Shown: positions 40,104 to 48,437 of the stretch, one piece after another
How the letters are laid out: the number at the start of each line of letters is the position of its first letter
Position numbering within the stretch: position 1 is the stretch's first letter
DNA from: Trichomonas tenax
Lineage: Eukaryota; Parabasalia; Trichomonadida; Trichomonadidae
Assembly (NCBI GenBank): GCA_023091735.1
Contig: JALKBU010000178.1
Location: forward strand, 1 to 64,000
Direction: 5' to 3'
DNA: 64,000 bases
Notes under the pieces: model-generated
The model's database searches: none
The model's input: only the letters and a program-made list of their open reading frames with translations
Told to the model about the DNA's origin: nothing
Translations under genes and position numbers: made by a program

Positions 40104-41745
40104 TATTCTTTCGATGGCAAATTTATTATAATATCTTTTCAGAATTCACATTATAAAGTTATATTTGATAGTTAATTTCTACATAATGCAACCAAAATTT
40201 ATCAATGTCTACCCAATGAATATATTTGGAGTTATTATATCAATAAATTATGCATCAAGATTGTGAATATAAATCGAATATACAAAATAGTGTAATTATC
40301 TATTTATACATGAACATAGTTCATTATGGTGATTACATACAATAGAACTAAATGTTCATAGTTAATTTGATCAAAGAAATTTGAACATATTTAGATAGGC
40401 TTGTCTAAAATTGATAGGCAAAGTCGGCGAAACTCGTTGTTAACTCACTGGATTAACCTTTTGCTAAGTTATTGAACCCCAATGTACAAAATCATGTTGT
40501 GCATGATATATTAAAGAATTAGCTAACAAAGTCTATATTTCATTAAAATATTAGATATATCTTGCATCAAAAACATTGATTTGCCATGATGTGCTTTACT
40601 CATTATAATATATTATATTACCATTGTATAGCATTTTTATAACGTAAAATATGTTGTTGTCGATGATAAATAGGTAAATCTAATCACAAATATGCTTTTT
40701 TAATTTTTTTCCAAAAAAAGTATTCCAAGTGTTCACACATAAGCTCTGTGTGTTATTCTCCCAAAAATAATGATGACTCTTTTCAAATTTTCTTGCTCTA
40801 CTCTTCTCAATTTAATAAATTTGTTAAATTTAGCCGCGCAAAAAGAGTCATCATTTTTGGGAGAATAACACACAGAGCTTATGTGTGAACACTTGGAATA
40901 CTTTTTTTTGGAAAAAAATTAAAAAAGCATATTTGTGATTAGATTTACCTATTTATCATCGACAACAACATATTTTACGTTATAAAAATGCTATACAATG
41001 GTAATATAATATATTATAATGAGTAAAGCACATCATGGCAAATCAATGTTTTTGATGCAAGATATATCTAATATTTTAATGAAATATAGACTTTGTTAGC
41101 TAATTCTTTAATATATCATGCACAACATGATTTTGTACATTGGGGTTCAATAACTTAGCAAAAGGTTAATCCAGTGAGTTAACAACGAGTTTCGCCGACT
41201 TTGCTATAAAAATTTAATTGCCCTATTTAGATAATATCTTTTTTTGACAATTCAGCACTTTGAATATGAAAATTTGATACATAAAATGCAGACATTTTTT
41301 TGTAGTAATTAGGAACATTGAATAAAATTTTCGGCTCATTGGATTTGGAATCTAGTATATTAGAAAATATATTTTGTAGATATTTGCTATTATTTGATTG
41401 AAAGTATATATGATGAAGATGTTGATCAAATACTCAATGATTATTATTATTGATCAACAAGCCGAAACAGCTAAGATTTCATTATAACTTTTGATTGTTA
41501 TTATGGTTCTCCAATGGTTCAAGGAAATGTTGAGCATATGAAAACCATCGAAGTGATCAATTATAAATGACCTTTATCTGTTTAAATACACTTTAGAAAA
41601 GTCTATGAAAGTCTATTGGCAGTTGTATAATGTTGATTCACCGATCACAAATAAAATTTTATCACTTCACTTATTTTATTTTTTATTAATGGACGGCAAC
41701 ATTGATTACGTTCTATTTATGATCATTGATTTCCTTCTGTTGTCG
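40104..41745. other. 1.6-kb spacer dominated by a foldback element
   Basis: Contains the foldback at 40398-41223. The remainder is AT-rich with no supported gene; an upstream extension of the coiled-coil gene from 41605 is judged non-coding. Confidence 0.6.
40398..41223. mobile_element. 826-bp foldback (palindromic) element with 10-bp target duplication
   Basis: Left arm 40418-40783 and right arm 40841-41204 are almost perfect inverted repeats, with about a 3-bp and a 1-bp indel in some 365 bp, around a 57-bp loop. TATTTAGATA occurs on both flanks (40388-40397 and 41224-41233). The right terminus, reversed, begins GGGCAATTAAA. Long TIRs plus a 9-11-bp duplication are typical of Mutator-like elements, known from trichomonads, so this is best read as a non-autonomous MULE derivative. 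The near-identity of the arms suggests youth or gene conversion. A solo end lies at 26840-26893. Confidence 0.88.
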
Positions 41746-44202
41746 ATGGCGTTAAACAAGGCCATGGAGAAGAAGGAAGAGGAGGAAAAGAAAGAAGAAA
41801 TTGTAAATGAAGAAGAAGAAAAGAAAGAAGAGACAAACGAAGAGGCAGAAAAGATGATCGAGGAGCTCAAGAAGAAGCTTGAAGAGGCTGAAAAGGCGAA
41901 AGAAGAAGAATTGAAGAAGAAAGATGAAGAAATTGAGAACATGAAGAAGGAACTCGAGGAGCAAAAGAACAATGACACTGAAAGCCAGACCAACGATACA
42001 AAGTTAACTGATATGGAAAAGGAGATTGAAGAATTAAAGGCAAGGAACGCTGAAATAGAGAACGATCTTGCTGAAAACGCCAAGAAGAACGAAGATCTCC
42101 AGAAGGAAGTCGAAAAACTTCAAGATGAAAAATCAACCCAAGAAAAAGATTCCCAAGAGAAGCTTGACGCATTACAGAAAGAGAACGAAGACCTTAAGAA
42201 CCAAAACAACGAGAAAGAAAGCAAGAATTCCGACCTTCAGAAAGAAGTTGATGAACTCAAGGATCGCAACGAGAAACTCATGAACGACAAAGACGGCGAA
42301 AGCCAGAATCTCATGAATGAACTCGAAGACCTCAAGAACAAGCTCAAAGATGCAAATGATTCAATTAAGAACAAAGATGATGAGCTCAACGATAAAAACC
42401 AGAAGAACGATGATCTCCAGAAGGAGCTCGAGAAGCTTCAGCAAGAAAAAGCAGATCAAGAAAAAGATTCTCAAGATAAACTTGATGCGTTACAGAAAGA
42501 GAACGAAGACCTTAAGAACCAAAACAACGAGAAAGAAAGCAAGAATTCCGACCTTCAGAAAGAAGTTGATGAACTCAAGGATCGCAACGAGAAACTCATG
42601 AACGACAAAGACGGCGAAAGCCAGAATCTCATGAATGAACTCGAAGACCTCAAGAACAAGCTCAAAGATGCCAACGATCAACTCAATGAGAAGGACCAGA
42701 AGAATGAAGAGCTCCAAAAGAAGAACGAAGAACAAGAGATGCAGATCGGTTATCTCAACAACAAGCTTAATGAGTCCAATGAAGCACTCAAGAGCAAGGA
42801 TGATGAAATCAATGAAACGAACAAGCAGATAGAGGAATTGCAGAAGAAGGTTGCTGACCAAGAAGCAGAGATCGAAGACCTCAAGAGGCAAATTGAGGAA
42901 TTGAAGAAGCAAAAGGAGGGAAGCGAAGGAAATGCCAACAAAGAACTCGAAGCTAAATTACAGGATATGGAGAAGCTCGAAAACGAAAAGAAAGATCTCG
43001 AAAGCAAACTTGCTGAAGTTGAAAAGGCCAAGCAAGATGTTCTCAATCAGCTCAACGAAGAGTTCCAGAATAGTGAGAAGCTTGAAGAAGAAAACACAGA
43101 TCTCAAGTCTCAGATCGATGAACTTCAGAAGAAGCTCCAGAAGAAGAATGATAAGCTCGCCATGATGCAGGGACACCTTTCAGAGCAGCAGAATTCGCTC
43201 ATCGAAGCAGAAGAGCGTGCTGAAGCAGAAAGAGCAGAGAAGGAGATGCTCGCTGAGATGAGAACACGCGAACTTGCTGACTTCACAGAGCAGGCAGAGC
43301 TCGAAAGATTACAACGCGAGAAGGAAATCAGCGAAGCAAAAGAGAAAGCAGTTAGAGAGGCCGCGGAGAAGCTTGAGAAAGAAAAGAGAGATCTCGAAGA
43401 GAGAGCAATGGCTGCTGAGAGAGCTGCAAGAGAATCAGAAGAGAAGCTTGCTGCAGAAAAGCAGGCATGGAACAACCAAATCACACAAGTTTCTGAACAA
43501 ATCACTGATCTTTCATTCGGTAAAATCAGAACAATCAATCATCTCGATCTTGATCAGCTCATCTCTGTTCACGGAAAGTCACGTCCTATTGCTATTTATG
43601 TCCCATGCAGATCTTCACAACTCAGCCATTCCGGATCTTTCATTTATGATACGCACAAGTTGAAGGACAACTCACTCTACCTCTATGTCGGCGAGGACTG
43701 CCCAGGCCCACTTGAGCAGCTTGGTGAGAGGCTTCTTCAGGCGTACTCTAACGAATACCCGAACGCAGAAGTTATCAAGGTCATTAGAACTTCGACAGGG
43801 CCAGAGTTGCATAGACTTATCAAGGTTATTGGTGGCCACCTTGGACAGATCCAGCCATCTGTTAAATCAGGCGATGAACTTTTCTTCGAGAATCACTTCT
43901 TCAAGATCAAATTGCATGTTGTTGTGTACAGTGAAGGAAAGGTGACAACACCAAAGGTCACAAAGCAGCTCAGCATTTCTGTTCTTCCTGAGAAGGGCGC
44001 AGCCATCATAGACTGCTCAGACACAGCTCTCTACTTGTTCATGTCATCAGTCATGCCAACTGATCCAGTCGAGCGTAAGGACCAAAACGAGGCGATCAAG
44101 TACATGTCAGAAGCTCCTGAGTACAGCAACAGAGATGTGACGATTTTCAACAAGGAGTGTATTCCACCAAACTTGAAGATTCTTCTTGGAACTGCTGTCT
44201 AA
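41746..44202 (+). CDS. Large coiled-coil protein with gelsolin-like C-terminal domain
   Basis: I start at the ATG at 41746 (MALNKAMEKKEEEE), giving 818 residues. The frame extends to 41605, but that extension is AT-driven and would add two odd hydrophobic segments. Residues about 5-600 are charged coiled coil rich in E, K, N and D. A 182-bp segment is perfectly repeated within it. The last about 220 residues are globular: SLYLYVGEDCPGPLEQLGERLLQAY and KVIRTSTGPELHRLIKVIGG follow the gelsolin/severin pattern of an exposed strand, WVG-like turn and long helix. So the protein may link filaments to actin or membranes; that is inference. A distinct C+G-rich codon use suggests high expression. Confidence 0.65.
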   Translation: MALNKAMEKKEEEEKKEEIVNEEEEKKEETNEEAEKMIEELKKKLEEAEKAKEEELKKKDEEIENMKKELEEQKNNDTESQTNDTKLTDMEKEIEELKARNAEIENDLAENAKKNEDLQKEVEKLQDEKSTQEKDSQEKLDALQKENEDLKNQNNEKESKNSDLQKEVDELKDRNEKLMNDKDGESQNLMNELEDLKNKLKDANDSIKNKDDELNDKNQKNDDLQKELEKLQQEKADQEKDSQDKLDALQKENEDLKNQNNEKESKNSDLQKEVDELKDRNEKLMNDKDGESQNLMNELEDLKNKLKDANDQLNEKDQKNEELQKKNEEQEMQIGYLNNKLNESNEALKSKDDEINETNKQIEELQKKVADQEAEIEDLKRQIEELKKQKEGSEGNANKELEAKLQDMEKLENEKKDLESKLAEVEKAKQDVLNQLNEEFQNSEKLEEENTDLKSQIDELQKKLQKKNDKLAMMQGHLSEQQNSLIEAEERAEAERAEKEMLAEMRTRELADFTEQAELERLQREKEISEAKEKAVREAAEKLEKEKRDLEERAMAAERAARESEEKLAAEKQAWNNQITQVSEQITDLSFGKIRTINHLDLDQLISVHGKSRPIAIYVPCRSSQLSHSGSFIYDTHKLKDNSLYLYVGEDCPGPLEQLGERLLQAYSNEYPNAEVIKVIRTSTGPELHRLIKVIGGHLGQIQPSVKSGDELFFENHFFKIKLHVVVYSEGKVTTPKVTKQLSISVLPEKGAAIIDCSDTALYLFMSSVMPTDPVERKDQNEAIKYMSEAPEYSNRDVTIFNKECIPPNLKILLGTAV
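42172..42671 (+). repeat. 182-bp perfect internal duplication in the coiled-coil gene
   Basis: Positions 42172-42353 and 42490-42671 are identical, 318 bp (106 codons) apart. The flanks diverge, including synonymous changes just outside the left edge, so identity likely reflects recent gene conversion or duplication rather than constraint. Confidence 0.8.
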
Positions 44203-44289
44203 AAATATAAACTTCATCCACGTTTTAGATCAAATTTTATTTTTTATATTCAACCACCAAAAAGGGACATTTCAAATAAGTCGATGAAA

Positions 44290-45600
44290 ACAACGGTAAT
44301 ACATCGGATTTAATTATTTAAGCCTTCATGAGGCCAGTTTGTGGAATGAATTCTATCCTAATATTCCATCTCCAACACCACAAAGTCAAGGAAAAGTTTA
44401 TGGCGAAATTTCTGGTTCAATATTCATCAATAATGCAGCATTTAGAAGCTTATCTGCACAATGCATAATTGTTTAATCTAATTCATTCTTCTTGATTTCA
44501 AATTCAATTTTTCATGTAATTACTATTTCGAACTCTGACAAATCGATTGTTGGAGGATGTTTTTAAACTAAAAGTGTATCTGTTGTTTGTTCTAAAGTTA
44601 GTTGTGAAAGTGTTAAAATGTTACAACTTCATTGTGCTCCTCTTTGTTCTGTTTTTAACATAAAATTTGAGAAATATCATTCATATTTTATTGATGTTTC
44701 TATCCATAAAACAGAATGCAATGCTAATGCATTTAGAATTTGGGGTGTAAATATAAAGGTAGAAAACTTTAATTCCAGTTCAAATATTGCTAGTAATCAA
44801 CCAGCAGGAAGTTTGGAACAATTGGAAAACTGTTCAAAAGTATTGTGTGTTCATTGTAATATTGTTGATAATAATTCACCAGAAGGATGCATTCAGAGTA
44901 TTGGATATGGCGTAACTTGGAAAAACACAAATTTTCTAAGAAATAAATGCACTTCAAGAGTGAATTATACCTCCAGAATTGGTATTTTTCTGGGAACAAT
45001 AGGCCATACATTTTTCGGAATTATCGAAGCATAGAAATAACAATAGGTGTTGGTTTGGTTTTCAATGGAAAAAAGTTTACTACAGAACCAAACAGTCCTG
45101 GAGGTACATATATTATAAACAAAGAAGCAACTTTGGATAATTATAAGTTGACAGGAGTGTGTAGAGTTTGTGGTCAAGGCTATGTTCTACAGGATGTATT
45201 TTGTGAACCATGTCCAGATAAACAGTGCTATGGTAAATGCCCATCAGGATATTATTATGATGGAACTTCAATATATAAAAAGTGCTCATCAGGGTGCGCT
45301 CTTTGCAGCACCGGATTCACATGCGATGCCTGCGCCACTTCTTACAACAACCACAGTGGACAATGCTTAAGCAATCAATGTCCAGCAGGATTCTATCCCA
45401 ATTCCAACTGAGTTTGTCAACAATGTTCATCAGGATGTTCTCAATGTATTATAATATTAATGGTTTTTGTTTTCAATGCATCAGTAATTGTGATACTTGC
45501 GATAACAGCAATACATGCAATTACTGTTCCAGTGGTTATTTCCTTTTGACAAGAAAATGAGTCCAAAACTGCGGATCTGGAATATCACTAGGAATAGACG
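44290..45600 (+). pseudogene. Pmp-like / Cys-rich surface protein, broken
   Basis: Translation in shifting frames gives beta-helix repeats (YGEISGSIFINNAAFRSLS, CSKVLCVHCNIVDNNSPEG) followed by a Cys-rich C-terminus of the growth-factor-receptor type (CPSGYYYDGTSIYKKC, CALCSTGFTCDACATSY, SNCDTCDNSNTCNYC). Stops at about 44476 and 44565 and frameshifts at about 45000 and 45410 kill it. Trichomonads carry a large polymorphic-membrane-protein-like family with this layout. There is no upstream start. Confidence 0.8.
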
Positions 45601-45755
45601 CTTTATGTGGAATACTGCCTAATTAGCATATGCTTTCTACTCAAATATAAATTTTGGGGTCTAAATTATAGGAAAAATCAAGAATATCAAATATGAAGAA
45701 AATTGAGAGGGAAATAATCGTCCATGATGCGGAGTGATAATTAATCAAACGAAAG

Positions 45756-48416
45756 ATGGAGCGAAGAGGGATAAAAACGAGGTCTGTCTCCGAACTCCCT
45801 GAAAACTTCCGAAGGGTCTTCACTTTCGAGTCGTTCAACGAAATTCAGAGCTCTGTTTTCGATCAAATCATGCAAAGAGATGCGAATATGATGCTAAGCG
45901 CTCCAACAGGGTGTGGAAAGACCATAGTTGCTGAGCTGTCGATGATCAGTGCTGTGATGAAGCACAAATACCCGACTTTGATGTTTTATGTTTCGCCATT
46001 ACGCGCACTTTGCCAGGAGAAGGTCAGAGATTGGACAAATAGACTGGGAAGTGTTGGAATACAGGTACAAGAATATACTGGAGACACAAATAATCAGATT
46101 CCGAGCAGTATTCAACAAAATCTTCTTCTTTGTACGACTCCTGAGAAAATAGACCTCGCAACAAGGAACTGGAAGCAAAAAATGGATATATTTTCTAGAA
46201 TTTCTGTTGTTATTGTTGATGAAGTCCATACAATTGGTGAATCTCGTGGCGCCGTACTTGAAGCGATGATTACGCGTCTGCTATTGATCAGTGATAACAA
46301 CCAAGCATATAACGGCTGTTCCATTAGAATCATTGCGTTATCTGCAACTGTTCCAAATTATCAAGATATTGCAAAGTGGATCAAAGCTGAATCGCCAGAG
46401 AAAACGAGATTTGATGATTCTTTCAGATCTACTCCAATTACCAGTCATATCTTTGGTTACAGATCATGTGCCAATGATTGGATGTTCGAAGCTTCATTAT
46501 CTCCAAAAATTGTTGCCATTATCAAGCAATATGCCAATGGAAAGCCAACTCTCATATTCTGCTGTACCAGGAAAAGCTGTGAGAAAACAGCTGCTCAACT
46601 GGCAACAGATCTTCCAAATCTTCATGGAACTAATGCCAATATTCATGACAAAACGCTTCAAGGATTGGTTCTCAAAGGAATTGGCTTCCATACAGCTGGA
46701 CTTTCATCCGATGATAGAGAAACAATCGAAGAATTATTCATTAGAGGAGAAATTTCGATCCTTTGTGCAACATCAACACTTGCCCAAGGGATCAATCTTC
46801 CAGCAGGTCTTGTCATCATCAAAGGAACAAAGCATTACTCAGATGGTTATCTGAACGATTATGATAACACACAACTTCTTCAAATGATGGGCAGAGCAGG
46901 CCGCCCTCAGTTCCATGACAAAGGAATATGTGTTATCATGACAGAAACGAAATGCGTGAAGATGATCGAAAGTATTGTTAATAATTCGAGACCAGTTGAA
47001 AGTTCATTACTTTCTGCACTTACAGAGCATCTGAATGCTGAAATTGCTCTTGAAACCATCAAGAACTTGCCAGATGCTATTAAATGGCTGAAATCAACAT
47101 ATCTTTTCACAAGACTTCCTCAGAATCCTCTCTACTATAAAGTCCGCAATCTCTCCAGTGTCGAAGATTTCCTTGTCAAGAATTGCAATGAAGTCATCAA
47201 GAATCTTTCGAAGTGGGGCTTCATTTCAATTGAAGACAGTTTCTTCTTCATCCAACCAACCGGAGCGATTTGCAGCAAATATGGACTTCAAGTAGAAACA
47301 ATGAGGATCCTTGCAGACTCTCTGCCATTGACTTCTCTTGAACAATGTCTCAATGCGCTCTGCAAATCTTTGGAATTCAATGACATTCTTGTCAGACAAG
47401 AAGACAGACAGAAAATGAGACTCATGTCACAAGACAGAACATTGAGATTTCCCACATGCACAACAGATGATCCATTCTTTTTCACTCCTTCAACCAAAGT
47501 ATTCCTCATGATACAAACGTATTTGTCCAAAGGAAAGATCGAAGACTGGAGCTTCGCACAAGAACTTGGAAAGATCAAAAGATTGGCAGATCGACTCCTG
47601 ATGGCTCTCTTTGTTTTATCCATCGAAAGAAAAGAACTTCAATCAGCATATAACTCTTTGTTACTGATGAAATGCATTGCAGCTGGAATGTGGGAAAACG
47701 AACAACTGAGATTATCCCAGCAAGTCAAAGGTATTGGAGAAGTCAATGCCAAGAAACTGGCAGACATCGGATTGACATCAATTGAACAACTCAGAGGTTC
47801 GCACGTAAGGTCGCTTGAAAGAGCAACAAATCACAGACCTGGATGGGGAATCACCATTCAAGATGCAATCTCCAGCATTCCAAACTATTCTGTTGAAGTT
47901 TTGCAACAGCCAGAAAAGGTTCAAGTCATTGTCTCTAACATGTCATCAAAAGATCCTCCTCCAGAACATAGGGGCGTTGAAGTGCTCATTGGTATTGGAA
48001 ATTCTCTTTTCACACACAAGCACTTTAGAGTCATCGCACATCAGACTTTCACTGTTTACGCATTAACAGGAATCATTGATATCAATGATATTGAAGTTTA
48101 TATTGTTGATAGAGAATACATTGGAATTGATGTTTCAACAAACGGCCCAGCAAAGACAATGAAAACAACAATTGAAAAATCAGTAATCCCTCCAACATCC
48201 CAAACAAGAGTCGTTGATGTCCCAGATCAGCCAGAGATTGTTGTATGGCAAATGAAGATGAAAAGCAACGAAGTTATTGCCACAGCTGAAGGTGAAGCAA
48301 GAAATGAAGCACGAATCCAGGAAATGAACGAACCATCTCCGCCAGTTAAAATGTCATTCATCAGTTCAGATGACGATGACATTGAGTGGAACCAATTCCA
48401 TTTTGATGATATTTAA
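45756..48416 (+). CDS. HFM1: MER3/HFM1-type meiotic DNA helicase (Ski2-like with Sec63 domain)
   Basis: The 886-residue protein has a Ski2-like helicase core: LSAPTGCGKT (47-56), DEVH (155-158), LSATVPN (195-201) and QMMGRAGRPQ (376-385), with the winged-helix and Sec63 segments behind it (KCIAAGMWENEQLRLSQQVKGIGEVNAKKL, a helix-hairpin-helix). The initial motif FESFNEIQSSVF is the Q-motif-like element of Mer3/HFM1. Mer3 extends strand invasion and stabilises crossovers in meiosis. The protein is shorter than yeast Mer3 (1187), mainly at both termini. Single-cassette architecture rules out Brr2-type helicases. A meiotic helicase in a lineage without observed sex is notable. It converges on the BRWD gene. 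Confidence 0.8.
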   Translation: MERRGIKTRSVSELPENFRRVFTFESFNEIQSSVFDQIMQRDANMMLSAPTGCGKTIVAELSMISAVMKHKYPTLMFYVSPLRALCQEKVRDWTNRLGSVGIQVQEYTGDTNNQIPSSIQQNLLLCTTPEKIDLATRNWKQKMDIFSRISVVIVDEVHTIGESRGAVLEAMITRLLLISDNNQAYNGCSIRIIALSATVPNYQDIAKWIKAESPEKTRFDDSFRSTPITSHIFGYRSCANDWMFEASLSPKIVAIIKQYANGKPTLIFCCTRKSCEKTAAQLATDLPNLHGTNANIHDKTLQGLVLKGIGFHTAGLSSDDRETIEELFIRGEISILCATSTLAQGINLPAGLVIIKGTKHYSDGYLNDYDNTQLLQMMGRAGRPQFHDKGICVIMTETKCVKMIESIVNNSRPVESSLLSALTEHLNAEIALETIKNLPDAIKWLKSTYLFTRLPQNPLYYKVRNLSSVEDFLVKNCNEVIKNLSKWGFISIEDSFFFIQPTGAICSKYGLQVETMRILADSLPLTSLEQCLNALCKSLEFNDILVRQEDRQKMRLMSQDRTLRFPTCTTDDPFFFTPSTKVFLMIQTYLSKGKIEDWSFAQELGKIKRLADRLLMALFVLSIERKELQSAYNSLLLMKCIAAGMWENEQLRLSQQVKGIGEVNAKKLADIGLTSIEQLRGSHVRSLERATNHRPGWGITIQDAISSIPNYSVEVLQQPEKVQVIVSNMSSKDPPPEHRGVEVLIGIGNSLFTHKHFRVIAHQTFTVYALTGIIDINDIEVYIVDREYIGIDVSTNGPAKTMKTTIEKSVIPPTSQTRVVDVPDQPEIVVWQMKMKSNEVIATAEGEARNEARIQEMNEPSPPVKMSFISSDDDDIEWNQFHFDDI

Positions 48417-48437
48417 TAAACAAAACAAACATTTTAT

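Noticed and set aside
41605..41745. N-terminal extension of the coiled-coil gene with two hydrophobic stretches
   Set aside because: Base composition is intergenic; the sharp change of codon use is at about 41746.
41706..43046. Hydrophobic minus-strand frames looking like membrane proteins
   Set aside because: Complement of the Glu/Lys coiled-coil coding sequence gives S/F/L runs.
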